Source: Clavaria fumosa
Taxonomy: Eukaryota; Basidiomycota; Agaricomycetes; Agaricales; Clavariaceae
Assembly (NCBI GenBank): GCA_951802425.1
Contig: OX637794.1
Location: 5,022,001 to 5,086,000 of the forward strand
DNA: 64,000 nt
Direction of reading: 5' to 3'
Shown here: piece by piece, positions 32,601 through 44,829 of the stretch
Position numbering within the stretch: the stretch's first letter is position 1
Layout of the letters: each line of letters starts with the position of its first letter
Program-made: the position numbers and the translations under genes
The notes under the pieces: generated by a model
What the model saw: only the letters and a program-made list of their open reading frames with translations
The model's database searches: none
Told to the model about the DNA's origin: nothing

Positions 32601-35115
32601 ATGGATTCAACCATGCGGTGCTCACAACGTTCTCGTCCAGCAGATACCCCTCAAGAACGACTCCAACGTGCTGGAGAAGTTGCTGCATCCTCTACATTCA
32701 ATAGACGAAAACCAAGTGGTCCTCCTATGACTGGGTCTCGAGCACATGCCAATAAAAAGCAGCGACGCCAAGTACGTTTTCTTTCTTTCTTTCTTTCCAA
32801 ATTATAACTGTGTCAATACAAGATTGAACAATTATGAAAAGACATGCCGAACACATCAACACTGCCCCCTTTCAAGCCTCTCCCTTTTACCAATACTATC
32901 AGCTCGAGCACTAACAACCAATTGATGCAACCTGGACCAATGCAGAGTGCCCCAAACCAGAATGACGATAATGAAGACAATGGTGGTAATTTGGCTCTTA
33001 CTATTAGTAACGATTACCAGCACGAGCCCTCCGATAACGAACTAGACCCAGATTTGTGGCCGCCGAGTCTCTGTGCATGTTTTCCTATCTTATTTGCCAT
33101 TAAGCAATCCTGACTCGCCTACATAAAGCCCGTGAACAAGACGTGCACCAATCCTCAAGCCTTGATCTTTCCTTCGGTATGTCTTTCCTTCCCAATCAAT
33201 ATTTATTTACAGATCGTTTTGCAGCGTCCAGACACCAACGCCATCTCTCTGGTATTTGTAATGGTAGGAGAAGGCTTTATGATACGTTTAAGAAATTGAC
33301 ATGCAGCCAACAGACCTCTGGCTTGGGCTGCCACCCAACTCTCGTAAGTTGATCGTGAATGAGAGTACATCACTTATGCGCCCTGCAGAGACATTTGATA
33401 CACAATTCTACCCACCACATCTCATGCCCGGTCTTGACAATATCACGGCGGCTCTGATGACTAACACATCAAATCCAGGTAAGATCTCTATTCTCCGTTA
33501 TGGACATTGTCATTAACCTGAAGCCTATGTATTCCAGCCTGTGTGGAAACCACGGACACGGAACCCATTCAACAAGAGAGAGGGCGGCTTGTGGACCCAT
33601 TTGTGCGTCACAGATATATTTGAGTGCCGATAACTGATGCAGTATTCCTAAAGCGTAATGGCATTCAAAGGAATGTTATTAATGACCATCAGATGCGACA
33701 TAATGCGCCGAAGCTTCCCTCAAATGACCGACTTCGTGAGCATTTGCTGCCAGCAAGTCAAATCGCCCCTCCTCAATCACAATCTGCTGCGCCGTTGTCA
33801 CGCTCAAGCTCAGTGTCGTATCCCAGCTATGTCGGCACGTTAATTCATGGTCAAAAAGAAAGCTCAGTCACAGGTTCTCATTCGATACCCCCAACATCAT
33901 CTCAACGAACCCAAATCGAAGCTGCCTCACGTATCGGATCTATTGCGCCATCTGAATCCATCTCACAGGCTCCTCCGCCTTCCAATTTGGATGCCACAAT
34001 TGCCTTGAATTCGTTATCAGGTTTAGTTGATGAAACAACTTGCCGCCGTGCCTGACGCAATTCTAAAAGGGTTCCTGGACAACTTGCAAGACCAAATCAA
34101 CTCGCATACTACGACCTGGACATCCGACAGATAATCGTTTCTGCAAAGACTAATTTCACAGTCCGCCTTTGTCTTGTGAACGCGTTTCCGACAAGCGAAG
34201 AATCCCTGTGCTGGGCTCAAGAGTTGCTCCTCCAGGCTGTCAAGCAAGTGAACGGCGGTATGCGTATGGACTCTATATCGCTTAGAATGTGATCTCTAAT
34301 GGGTTTTTCCTAGACTTGGCCCCAACAAAGGACATGTGCGATATGGTACGTTCATTTCATCCTCTTGATTCACGTTCCTTTTACTCACATCACCTGAGAT
34401 CAAAAAGGAAGCATCGACATTTCGTGGAGCATTGAAGACCATGGCCAGAACGTATGCCCTCCAATACCTTCATACAGCCAATGAAGCAGATGACGGTGTC
34501 GATCCTGAACAAATCAAGCTGCGTGTGCGGGCCTTGACCAAAGATGGACTCTGGACACTCGGTGCTACAGATGCAGAGGTTTGTCGATCATTTTTCTTGC
34601 TGCAACAGATGGTTATGTCTTTTACACAGGGAAAGACGACTCCCTTCGCGCATCCCATCCTACGCCGATGCATCAACGACTTTTTCTTCGCAAATGAAAC
34701 GGGTCTGGCGCGAACCAAACCTGACTCTTTTGGACCAAACTTCCCTTTAGCAGCAATTGCTCTCGTCGCAGTCGTGGTGCGTCTCAAACGATATTTAGGA
34801 CAAGTCTGATGTATTTTGACAGCTGCTCTGCGTTATTGACGAGTACGAGAGTGGAATCCGGAAGAATAAGGATTTCACATCAGAAGAATACAAAGAGGAG
34901 TACGACGGTTTGATGATGAACCTCGATGTATTGATGGGGCATGGATTACAGTCGCAGTGCTTGATGAAACTGAGGAAAGAGATCAGCCAGCGCGGGAAGT
35001 AAGTAATCTTCTAGTCGCCACTTCATTGCCCTCTGACGTGGAATGCAGCGCCGCTTGTGGAATCACCCGTGCCTCAGAGAAGAGACGAGTCGGGATTTTT
35101 GTTGACCTGACCTAG
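32601..35115 (+). CDS. DUF6532-like protein, multi-exon
   Basis: The proposed start at 32601 (MDSTMRCSQRSRPADTPQER) gives exon 1 to 32771. Exon 2 begins near 32877 and encodes a Ser/Asn/Asp-rich linker. Exons between 33000 and 34000 are low-complexity (Pro/Ser/Gln) and their joins are uncertain. From 34085 the sequence is well ordered: YYDLDIRQIIVSAKTNFTVR, CWAQELLLQAVKQVNG, DLAPTKDMCDM, LRVRALTKDGLWTLGATDAE, FAHPILRRCINDFFF, FPLAAIALVAVV, CVIDEYESGI and YDGLMMNLDVLM. This is the pattern of the fungal DUF6532 domain (a helical domain with HP.I....N..FF and a conserved PLP-like/IA.V segment). Introns in this part have clean GT-AG ends and matching phases. The last exon ends RVGIFVDLT, stop at 35113. 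The biochemical role of DUF6532 is unknown; the family is strongly expanded in Agaricomycetes. Confidence 0.7.
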
Positions 35116-37014
35116 AGGTGTGTTTGAGGGGTACAAGAATCATGCGAGAGCATATGAGGGGGTGTGGGAGAGGCATACGAGGGGTGCGGGATGTGTTCAA
35201 AGAGCGCACGAGGGATGTACTTGGGGCGCACGAGCATGACTTATGACTAATGATTAGTAATGACCCCTATGCCCGCTTTTTTTGACCAATACATGTGTTC
35301 TATGAGCCAGTATGAAGCGATGGCTGAAGGCATGGAATGCTATGCAACAATCTGTCATTCGTCTGTTCTGTACATACTTAAATTCTTACCCTACTCCATA
35401 GTGCTCCATACCACTCCTTATAAACTACATCATTTTCCATACCACTCCATACCAACCACATCACTTTTCATACCCTTCCATATGTAACAGACCCTTTGCA
35501 TATCACTGTAAACAAGACTGGGTGTTAAGGGTAGTATACATGTATGGAATGCTCACTACCATTGCTTAGCACATGGATATTTCACTGATGCACAAAATGT
35601 AAAAGGCCAGTGGATGTTCAAATCCTGAAAGCACTGAATGTGCAGAAAAGTCCATCAGTAGGCAGCAGCAACAATGGCCACTCAGTGTTCAGTGCTCAGC
35701 CAAGGCCAAAAGCATGGTGCCAAGCCAGGCCCAGGGGCCTTTGTATCGGACATCTGGTACACACATTCAGTGTCAGGTACAGCATCATGATGAGAGCATT
35801 GTGGCAGTACATGGCTCTGCTTCTAAAGTCATTGAACAAGGCCATGTCCCAATGCTCCACAATGCTGTATCTGTATATTTTTGCTCATTTGAATAAACCT
35901 GCTTACTGCCCTGATGAAATGTGTACATACAATGTATGTAGTTACATTATGTATCACCAAGTGCTCAGCAGCTGGGGCATCAGGGCTTCAAGCCAGGCCT
36001 TGCACAGCACTACTCAGAATTGATATAATTTGGGTCCATTTTATCTCACTAAAACTAAGCTTCAAAGTGCTTGGATGGATGGATGGATAGAAGGGTGATG
36101 GGTGGATGGGGAAGAACCTGCAAGGGAACCTGCAGTGGAACATCTCTCCTTCCCCATGGAAATTTGGGGGACAGAAAATTATACTATGTAGACTGAACAG
36201 TCCATGCCAAGGTTGCAGGTTCATAGCACCTTGAGTACTGGCCCCTACTGGTTCACCAGCTACTCATCTACAGATCTTTCATCTCCCAATGTCCACCATG
36301 GAAACTCCAGCTGCCAACCTCACAGCTGGAGATGAACAATGGTGTACAGCAATCAAGTTCATTTGGCTCTGGTTTCAGTGCACTGGCCCATTGTGGCCCT
36401 GTCATCCTGCCTCAAACAAAAACTCATACCCACATCATGGCAATTGTGGAATGGTCTGTGGAATGGTCATGAAATGGTCATAGAACTGTCATGGAACTGT
36501 CATGTAACTGTTGAGGAACTGTTGGGCAGAATTTTACACCTTCCCACCCATTCCTCAGGATTCCTCATTACTCCTTGGTACTCCTTAGTACTCCTCAGGA
36601 GTAGTGAGGAATAGTGCAAAGTCTTCACCACTCTGTGATGAGGAGCAGTGAGGAGCAGAGAGGAGTGGTGAGGAGTGGTGAGGAGTAGTAAGGAGTGGTG
36701 AGGATTGGTGAGGACTATTCCCCAGCCAATTGGCAAGTGATTACCTGAGCAGCATCCCAGACAGGACAGCATTTCTTTGCCCACTTTGTCTGGAGCACCA
36801 AAAGCTTCCCATACCAGTGAGTCTTGATGCACAACATTTCTATCAATGCTGATATGGGTTCACAAACAGTATGAGATCCAGTGCTACAATCTATCTTTGG
36901 CAACATGGAAGGCAAAGGCAATGAACCCCTTATCATAATCAGGTTAAAGCTTGGCAAGCAGAACACTGCCTTCATGGATGTCATCACCCCCTGGCTTGCA
37001 CATCAATACATTGA
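35116..37014. other. Intergenic DNA with short tandem repeats
   Basis: Purine-rich GAGGGGTGYGRGA-like repeats at 35120-35240; a CCATACCACTCC repeat at 35400-35480; a palindromic CTCCTNAGTACTCC / GGAGTAGTGAGG region at 36540-36720 with about 10-bp units; and a MITE-like motif TTTATCTCACTAAAACTAAG near 36041. No gene could be supported. Confidence 0.5.
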
Positions 37015-37210
37015 GTAAATACCCAGGTCACATGACCCAGGCCTTTAGTGTATCATGTGATGCACAGTGTCTGAGTGTGGGAATGCCAGGAAGTCCCGAA
37101 ATGTCCACTATAAAGTACTTTCACTTTTTCTATTTTGTACTCTTTTCCCCTTATGTTAGTATTGTCATCATGCCATGCATTTAAGTTGTGTGAACCTGAG
37201 TCTGATAGAG
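37015..37210 (+). repeat. LTR-like fragment
   Basis: Contains GGTCACATGACC, GGGAATGCCAGGAAGTCCCG, TTTTGTACTCTTTTCCCCTT and GTCTGATAGAGAATC. All match, in the opposite orientation, the LTR-like stretch at 62820-63139. The 5' end is not clear, so this is a solo or partial LTR. DNA from 37211 to 37709 contains only a short unassigned frame. Confidence 0.55.
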
Positions 37211-37709
37211 AATCAGAGACAACTAGATCAAAACATCATAATCACAAAGTGCTCAATGCAAACAAACACCCATCTGCCTGGAATTCTTGACCTCACCAGT
37301 CTGTTTGAAGTAAGCAAGGATTCTCTCAATGGAGGGGGTGCTGATATTGGTATACATGGCAATATCATCCACAGTCATAGTTGGACTGAGTCAGATAATG
37401 ATCCATTGGACAGCCTCAGGAATCGCTTGGCCTCTCACCATTGAACAAGGGGCAAAGTCACAACATTGGCACATGACTGGCACAGCTGATGCCATTGTAT
37501 TTGTGAATGACTTCACAAAACATGATGTCTATATCAATAATGATATCCTGTCCATGTACCTCTTCCCTGTGCTCTTCTCACATTGGCGAACAAGATTGTC
37601 AATCGTTTTCAAGTCCGGAAATTTGCTGGCAGAAACCATCTTCACCAACATGTCCATTGTTTGCACTTGAATAATCCACGCGGTTAGCTAGTCAGTTGAA
37701 CATTTAGCA

Positions 37710-38807
37710 TTGTCAACTGCTGTCGCAATATTGGTAACATACTGCGCCATGCATGTCAAGAAGATTCTGTTTGATCCAGTGGGGTTGAAAAAGCTTCGTA
37801 AAGGCATAATAGTCGTGGAATGGCCAGATGGCTGTAAACATACGGGCCATCGATGAGTTTGAGAGAATATCCGTGTGAACATGGCCCCGCTTCTTTGCAC
37901 GTTCATAATACTTTAGTCGGACTTGTTCGCTATCCAGTCCGTTGCCTTCCGTTTCATCCGCCATATCGCAAATCATGTTTGTAAAGAATTCACTGACAGT
38001 TTCTCCATAGCGATGAAGAGTTGCATTTTCTGAAAGAATTTTTGCAATTTCGTCCCGATTCTGTTTGGAAGTGTCTGCAATGGCTCAAGTTACATCAGAG
38101 TACATAGATTTAAGTGAAAGCATGACTCACCAGCATCATATAGAGTAAATCCCCACATCCCAATGCCTGTGACTTCTGCCCACTTGTCGTTAATCGTCTC
38201 CCAGAGTGAAGCAACTTCAGCTTGAGTAGCCTTCCCTGTTGTAACTTCCTTCTCCAACGTATCTAGATTGAGCATCCACCTCTCGATTTGCTTTTCACTT
38301 TGTGTCTTCAAGTTCCTGAGGGCTTGAAACCTATGTTGTCCGCCAGTGCCAAGGATTTTGGACTTATCAGCGAGCGGGGTCCATTCGATGATGGGCAGGT
38401 TGTTGGCTCCGATTCCTGTGACCATCGACAAGCCAGAGACATTGACCCATGCATGCGGAACAATGAGGGGCTTGCAATGAGTCGGCACATATCTTTGTAT
38501 CCCATGCAAACGCATGGACTCCTCAAGTTTGCGGACTTGTGCAACAACAATCTGACATTTGTTCCATGTCCCCCAAACAGGACTGAGGGATAGGAGGTCA
38601 TCTTTACCATAACCTAAAAATGCAGAGGAACATTTGTTTGCATGTTCTTGGATTTCTGCTGCGACTTTGTCCGACTTCGCTGCAACAGCAGGCAGAGATG
38701 AAGCATCTCGCTGTTCAAGGTTCAGAATCTGTCAGATCGGGGACTTGAAAACTTACTGCAAGCTTCTTCACAACTGGTTTACCTGATGTGATGTTCTCCG
38801 AAGCCAT
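37710..38807 (-). pseudogene. Truncated paralogue of the GGQHR gene
   Basis: Starts at the ATG complementary to 38805-38807 (MASENITSG, then an intron). The next exon reads VWGTWNKCQIVVAQVRKLEE, MRLHGIQRYVP, LPIIEWTPLADKSKILGTGG and QHRFQALRNLK, aligned collinearly with residues 55-145 of the protein at 15087. A second exon gives MICDMADETEGNGLDSEQVR, AKKRGHVHTDILSNSS and TKLFQPHWIKQN, matching residues about 240-310. Sequence similarity ends near 37710, so only the N-terminal third remains. The part present has no internal stop, so this is either a 3'-truncated copy or a short version. Whether it is expressed is unknown. Confidence 0.7.
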
Positions 38808-39594
38808 TGGATGGAGATCGGGGAGGACGAGGTAACAGTGATCTTACCCCCGCTAACGCAGGCTTCAGGGTCATGTGATACCCAACGAATCTGCGTGACC
38901 CACACTCAATTACAGCAATATAATCCACCAAGTGCATACCACATACCTCCAATCCCAACTTACCCCAAACTTCTCAAATATGTACCATATGCACCACCAC
39001 ACCTTTGTCTTTGCTACATGTTGCAGTATATAAATGCTGATTCCCCCCAAAAAAGGGATCATGTGATTACAGATACACAACCATGAGTGGCCACTGCTGT
39101 GGCATCCTGAACTCTATTCATGGCCCTTGCAAGTCACTCACACCATGAGTTCCTGCACCCTCTGACATTTCACTTGACACTCCACACACTGTGTCCTCTC
39201 CAGTCACCAATAGAATACTAGAATAAGGTTAGGGTTAATTTATTCATGTTTTTCCAAGTTAATGGTAGTACATAAAATTAAACAAAAATATGTCGGTGGT
39301 GTGCAAAGCAGTGTATGACAATTTGCAAAAGAAAGTGAAGTGAGATACTCAGCAGTTGTCTAGGGAAAAAATCAAAAGTCATGATTTTGGGCTGTGGGTT
39401 AGGTTAGTTATGGGTGATGTTAGGTTGTAGCCAGGTTAGAACCTTCTTTCCTTGTAGGGTGTGAATCACTGTTTCCATTTCTTGTTCCATGTTCTCTAAG
39501 TTAGTTACTGGGCTCCTCCTGCTTGCACAAGCAACAAGAGTCACAGGGGTTTTTGTCCATAGGAAGGTGGATTTTGATCTATCGGCAGCATGAG
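38808..39594. other. Intergenic DNA, no gene recognised
   Basis: AT-rich, with a GGTTAGGGTTAATTT motif near 39228 and GGGTTAGGTTAG near 39398 that resemble degenerate telomere repeats. Nothing else could be named. Confidence 0.45.
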
Positions 39595-41300
39595 TGATGA
39601 TTCAGTGACATGCACCCACATTCACACTTACTTGAACATCATGGGTGATGCAGGTGTCTTGGATGCCTGTTGTGATACACATGTACATTCAAATACTTGC
39701 TTTGTACATCATGGGAAATGTGGTCGTCCTGGATGCCTGCTTTACCACACACAGTCATTGAAATCTACTGTGTGCATCATAAGAGATGTGGGTGTCCTGG
39801 ACCCCTGCTTTACCATGCACAGTCATTCAAATACTTGCTTTGTACATCATAGGAGATGCGGGTGTCCTGGACGCCCGCTGTGACACCATGTACATTCAAA
39901 TACTTGCTTTGTACATCATAGGAGATGGAGGTATCCTGGTTGCCCGCTGTGATACACATGTACATTCAAATACTTGCTTTGTACATCATGGGAAATGCGC
40001 TCATCCTGGACACCTGCTTTACCATGCACAGTCATTGAAATCTACCATGTGCATCATAGGAGATGTGGGTGTCCTGGACACCCGCTGTGATACACATGTA
40101 CATTCAAATACTTGCTTACTAAGCAGCAGAACTGTATCAAGGTTGGGAGAGGGATATTTTGGTCTGTAGTCTGAAAAATCTGTGCAAACCTTTCTCCAAG
40201 GGTTGCTAGCTGATGGAGGAGGCAGAAGGATGAGACCAAATATAACTTGAGTGTGTAGTTTCAAGTCAAATAACCTCCGGGGAGCACAGAGGACAAGACT
40301 AACTGAATCTGGCACACTATAATGGGAGAGGAGGGTGGGTGAGAAAAAGGAGGGTAGCCGAGAGGGTGGGAATAAGGGAGCAAGACTTGCTCGCGTGCCC
40401 TCATTCCCATTACTTTCTTAGTAAGCACTAGTTGTGCACTTAAACCTCTCTAAGTTCAGATTAGTTCAAACTGTGCTCTTTGTACATCATAGGAGATGCG
40501 GTCGTCCTGGACGCCTGCTGTGACACACATGTACATTCAAATACTTGCTTTGTACATCATGGGAAATATGGTTGTCCTTTACCACACACAGTCATTGAAA
40601 TCTACCATGTGCATCATAGGAGATGTGGGTGTCCTGGATGCCCACTGTGATACACATGTACAGTACATTCAAATACTTTCTTTGTACATCATAGGAGATG
40701 CGGGTGTCCAGGATGCCCGCTGTGATACACATGTACATTCAAATACTTTCTTTGTACATCATAGGTGATGCAGGTGTCCTGGACGCCCGCTGTGATACAC
40801 ATGTACATTCAAATACTTGCTTTGTACATCATGGGAAATGCGGTCGTCCTGGACGCCTGCTTTACCACACACAGTCATTGAAATCCACCGTGTGCATCAT
40901 AAGAGATGCGGTCGTCCTGGACGCCTGCTTTACCACACACAGTCATTGAAATCTACCGTGTGCATCATAAGAGATGTGGGTGTCCTGGATGCCTGCTTTA
41001 CCATGCACAGTCATTCAAATACTTGCTTTGTACATCATAGGGGATGCAGGTGTCCGGGACGCCCGCTGTGACACACATGTACATTCAAATACTTGCTTTG
41101 TACATCATAGGAGATGCAGGCGTCCTGGACGCCCACTGTGATACACATGTACATTCAAATACTTGCTTTGTACATTATAGCCGATGCGGGTGTCCTGGAT
41201 GCCCACTGTGATACACATGTACATTCAAATACTTCCTTTGTACATCATGGGAAATGCAGTTGTCCTGGATGCCTGCTTTGCCATGCACAGTCCTGCCGGT
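39595..41300 (+). repeat. 70-bp minisatellite
   Basis: Units of about 70 bp around TTGTACATCATAGGAGATGC, GGGTGTCCTGGACGCCCGCT and GTACATTCAAATACTTGCT. A variant unit has TTTACCACACACAGTCATTG. The array is interrupted from about 40110 to 40475 by unrelated sequence. Unit types alternate, which indicates higher-order expansion. Reading frames of 60-130 codons in the array are by-products of the repeat. Degenerate units also occur at 380-530. Confidence 0.9.
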
Positions 41301-41374
41301 TGCGCATAAGAGCCCTATGGTATATTTGACATAGCATTTGTGACTGACTTGTTACAAGTGTAAACTTTTCAATT

Positions 41375-41620
41375 TGAAAGCATGACTATAGTAAGTGCCA
41401 GTGTTAGACAACAGATATGTTGTGAATAACTCCAATGCCACTAAACCTCACTTCCATATGATAGGAAAGCACAGCTACAGTAAGTGCCAGTGGTAGACAA
41501 CAAATATGTTGTGAATAACTCCAACACCACTAAACCTCACTTCCATATGATAGGAAGGCATAGTTACAGCAAGTGCCAGTGTTAAATAACAGATATGCTG
41601 TGAACAGAGTTAACTGTCAG
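41375..41620 (+). repeat. About 93-bp direct repeat, three copies
   Basis: AGTAAGTGCCAGTGTTAGAC, GTTGTGAATAACTCCAA and CTCACTTCCATATGATAGGA occur twice almost exactly, and a third copy decays after TGCTGTGAA. Further on, ACCTCAGTATAAGCAAGATA with CTGAGGT at 41804-41830 forms a short hairpin, also partly present at 41683. No gene is seen between 41620 and 42550. Confidence 0.75.
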
Positions 41621-42552
41621 GACTTACAACGAATGGGCGTATTGAGATTATAGGTGGGAGCAGCTAGGTTATAGTGAGCGTAACCTCAGTATAAGCAAGA
41701 TACTGTATTGATATGGTAAAGATACCTAGGTTATAGTGAGCATACCAAAGGCGCATAAGTATTTATGAAGAAAATGCAAGTCCAATAAAGACCACTCACA
41801 CCTCAGTATAAGCAAGATACTGAGGTGCTAGTAATGGAGCTAAGCGCGTAGATAGAATTGAAAGTCCGACAAAATGTCCTACCGAATATTCAATAGGGCG
41901 AAGCACATTGGTACAGTGGCAGAGAGCATACACAGCGGATGAGAATGGGAAAGAGGGGTGGAGAACAGGAATGAAAGACTAGGACAGTGTTGGAAAAGCG
42001 AGCGCGAGGGGGCTAATCCGTGGGCAAACAGACGGGAGGTATCCTCCACTGCCGTGCTGCACTATATAACAGTAGCTATGGACTAATATATATGTGCGAG
42101 TAGCAAAGTGAGTATGAATACAGATGCAAATACGAACGCGAATGCGCTCGGCGTCTGCTCACTCCAATAGACAGGAGGGCTTTATGAGAGAGCAGCTATT
42201 GAACAGACACTGCGCCATCGACGTGGTGACATTTGGCCCGCACAAGGTCCACTACACAGGGTGAGGAGGAGTTCAGTGTCGTGGAGATGCAGCTCATTGC
42301 TGAATTTGCACATGGCCAATAACAATGTGAATGATTTCAACTCCCATTCCCTCCAGGTTATCATTGCCAGCACATCAGGCATAATATCATAGAAATTCTT
42401 TGGAAATTTGGGTGAGGTATTGTTGTTTGAAGTGTTTATTAATAATCAACTTCCTTTCATCAGTTCACTTCTTCCCACCACATACTGACTTCAGGTGCCT
42501 TCTTTCACATTCTAAGCAGTTGTGCTGATATTTGCACTTAGTAACTTTACAG

Positions 42553-42557
42553 GTTCC
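42553..42557. other. Target-site duplication (left) of gag-only element
   Basis: GTTCC directly precedes the left LTR and recurs at 44026-44030 directly after the right LTR. Five bp is the normal target duplication length for LTR retrotransposons. Confidence 0.85.
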
Positions 42558-42700
42558 TGTAGAATAAAGGGCTAAGACAGCATAGAAAGGAGTGACAGTG
42601 CGATTAAAAGAGGGTATGCAGCGGTACGATACAAACACATGAGGTAACAAGATTAAGTAATCTATGATAAAAATGTACGGGTCAAGCTTGAATTCCAACA
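42558..42700 (-). repeat. LTR (3') of gag-only element, 143 bp
   Basis: Begins TGTAGAATAAAGGGC and ends AATTCCAACA. It differs from the partner at 43883-44025 at about eight positions by my count, mostly transitions. On minus, a purine-rich TTGGGGAGATG adjoins it and fits a polypurine tract. Confidence 0.88.
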
Positions 42701-42737
42701 CATCTCCCCAAGCGAAGATCTGTACATCTCCCGAAGC

Positions 42738-43565
42738 TCACCAGGACTCACAGATTTCATCCAAGATTGCGACATTGGTGCTGGGCGGGGTTTGGGACGG
42801 TGGTTGCGGAGATGGTGGCACTTGTAACGAAGGTAGGGGAATAGGGCAATTGGCCTGGTAATGGCCCTTCTGGCCACATCGGAAGCACGTAATGTTGGCG
42901 AGGTTGCGTGCGGGGCAGTAACCGGTGCGTGAGCCGGGCTTCTCGCTAGAAGTGGCTAGGGCGGCCACTCCTGGATCGCAGGGGTAGTTTGGCTTGGTGG
43001 GGGTATTCGCCAGTTGGCGGGCTTCTTCATTTAGCAGGCAGGTGATGACATAGTCAAGGGTTAGTTCAGATATAGGGGTGGAGTTGAGGGTAATGACAAA
43101 GTGGTTGTACGAGTGGGGAAGTCCTCCTGTAAGGACGAGGATGATGTCCTCATCATCGACATTGACACCGATTTCTGTGAGTTCACGTGCGAGGCAACGT
43201 GCTTGGGCAATAAAATTTTGCATTGGCCCTTCGGATTTCTGTAGGTGCAAAAAACGACGGCGGAGGGCGAGGCAGGTGGCCATGCCGCGGGCTTGGTGGA
43301 CAGCGGTGAGTGCATCCCATACAATGGCAGGGTTATTGTCCTGTATGAAACTGAGCTGCAGGACTTCAACATGTAGCGTTATCTCAGCGAGTGCCTCTGC
43401 TTGCTTCCTGCGGAAGGCCTGGACGGGTTTCATGTTCGGGGATCCGGTGGGTAGGGTTTCGGTGCCTGCAACGACGTCCCAGAGGTTTTTCTTTACTAAT
43501 AAAGCCTTCATCAGCAGCTTCCAATAGCTCCAATTGGAGTCAGCTTCTCAAAAGATTCTCCCATG
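42738..43565 (-). CDS. Copia-type Gag
   Basis: The frame from 43511 to 42738 reads MKALLVKKNLWDVVAGTETL, then VWDALTAVHQARGMATCLAL, IAQARCLARELTEIGVNVDD, a PISELTLDYVITCLLNEEAR segment and the zinc knuckle CFRCGQKGHYQANC (intact CCHC). This is the retrotransposon Gag (UBN2-like) fold with C-terminal nucleic-acid-binding knuckle. Upstream, MGESFEKL and DSNWSYWKLLMKALL lie in different frames, so a one-base shift near 43535 separates the probable start from the body unless initiation is internal at 43511. Further upstream, 43575-43850 contains repeated TTCGGCC-type units with no recognisable domain. Confidence 0.75.
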
Positions 43566-43882
43566 ATTACCAATAATAAAATGGGTGTATTCGGGTTCGA
43601 ACGACAAGCGCAAAAAGAGCGGCGGGTGGCTTCGGCCCCACAAGGCGGTAACGAGCGGCGATAAACGAGTTGTTTCGGCCCCACTAGGCAAACAATAGAC
43701 GACAACGACGAGGTTCGGCCTTCGCAAGGCAACAACGACGAGATTCGGCTCTCGCAAGACGACGACGATGGGTTTTGGCCCCCAGGTGGCAAAGAACGAG
43801 CGGTCGACACAGGCGGACTTCGGCCTCTGTAGGCGGTGCACAGGGTTTTCTGGCTATACCCAACCAGAGGGTCGCGCATTTG

Positions 43883-44025
43883 TGTAGACTAAAGGGCTAA
43901 GACAGCATAGAAAGGAGTGACGGTGCGATTAAAAGAGGGTATGCAGTGGTACGATACAAACGTGCGAGGTAACAAGATTAAGTAATCTATGATAAAAATG
44001 TACAGGTCAAGCTTGAATTCCAACA
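43883..44025 (-). repeat. LTR (5') of gag-only element, 143 bp
   Basis: Begins TGTAGACTAAAGGGC and ends AATTCCAACA; partner of 42558-42700. The four-base cluster GTGC versus ACAT accounts for half the differences. In the minus orientation it is the promoter-bearing LTR. No clear tRNA primer-binding site was seen next to it. Confidence 0.85.
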
Positions 44026-44189
44026 GTTCCAACTTTGGCAAGGCTCTATGCTCCTGGTCTTTTGATTGAGTGTGCTTGGGGGCTAGATGCTCTGGCTGTT
44101 ACTAAAGACGGTGTCGAGATCAACAGGCCTTCCTGGCGGGATCGATGTCCCTCTGAGATCTGGTAGCTTAGGAGATTGCCTAGGGTCAA

Positions 44190-44565
44190 TAAGGGTGCAT
44201 TGTCGTGCAAACTCCGATGTCATCTCAATTTCGAAATAGCAGGTCCTTCACATATTTTTCATTACCTCTTCAAATATATGTACAACGGTTTCAAGGCCCT
44301 ATGTTTATTATTTGGATTCAATCTGACTTACCATACAGCATGCCACTCCATCGATGACAGAACAGGCGAGCACTGTGTCGATGAGATCCAGGACTATTGG
44401 GATCAATATTTATCCACTGGCGAAGCAGCATGGCGTATGATACCACGAAAAAACATCCATCAGTGACAGGCCTGCCTGTACACCCACCAACAATTACTTC
44501 ACAATTGACATTACTGCAGACCAGCACTGCCGCATTGTTGCTCATTCATTATTTTCAATGACCTG
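44190..44565 (+). pseudogene. Helitron Rep/helicase relic
   Basis: The frame 44205-44465 contains HIFHYLFKYMYNGFKAL, then DEIQDYWDQYLSTGEAAWRM. A shifted frame continues TKKHPSVTGLPVHPPTITSQ. Helitron N-terminal regions have just this order: a YLFKYI.KG tyrosine motif, DEI..Y...RY.S..EA.WRI, then ...P.V..L.VHLP. A frameshift and stops make it a relic, and only about 120 residues survive. The gag-only element sits immediately to the left. Confidence 0.65.
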
Positions 44566-44829
44566 CAGGCAAATTTGATTACCGTGTCCAGGGATTTGTG
44601 TATACAAAAAATGTATGTAACTACCTGTCACAGTGACAAGCCTTGTATATACACAACGTCTCACTTGTGCCATTCCCTGCTCCTAGAATATTAGTCACAA
44701 TCCCTGTCTTGTGGTTCCTCATCCCTTGGAACTCCCACTGTAATCCCTCGTCCACGGTACCATTTTTCGTTGACGGTGATGTGAGGGCATGCCTGCTGTT
44801 GCCCAGCTGCAAGACTTTACACTGGTCCA

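Larger units (their letters stand above)
42558..44025 (-). mobile_element. Gag-only LTR retrotransposon, 1468 bp
   Basis: Two 143-bp LTRs in direct orientation flank an interior with only a copia-type gag, and the whole is bounded by GTTCC duplications. There is no protease, integrase, reverse transcriptase or RNase H. This design matches terminal-repeat elements with a GAG domain (TR-GAG) described in plants. Such elements must use enzymes of an autonomous relative. The intact boundaries show it moved as a unit. Confidence 0.85.

Noticed and set aside
39590..41329. Several frames of 70-127 codons
   Set aside because: They follow the 70-bp minisatellite unit and repeat the same peptide in different frames.
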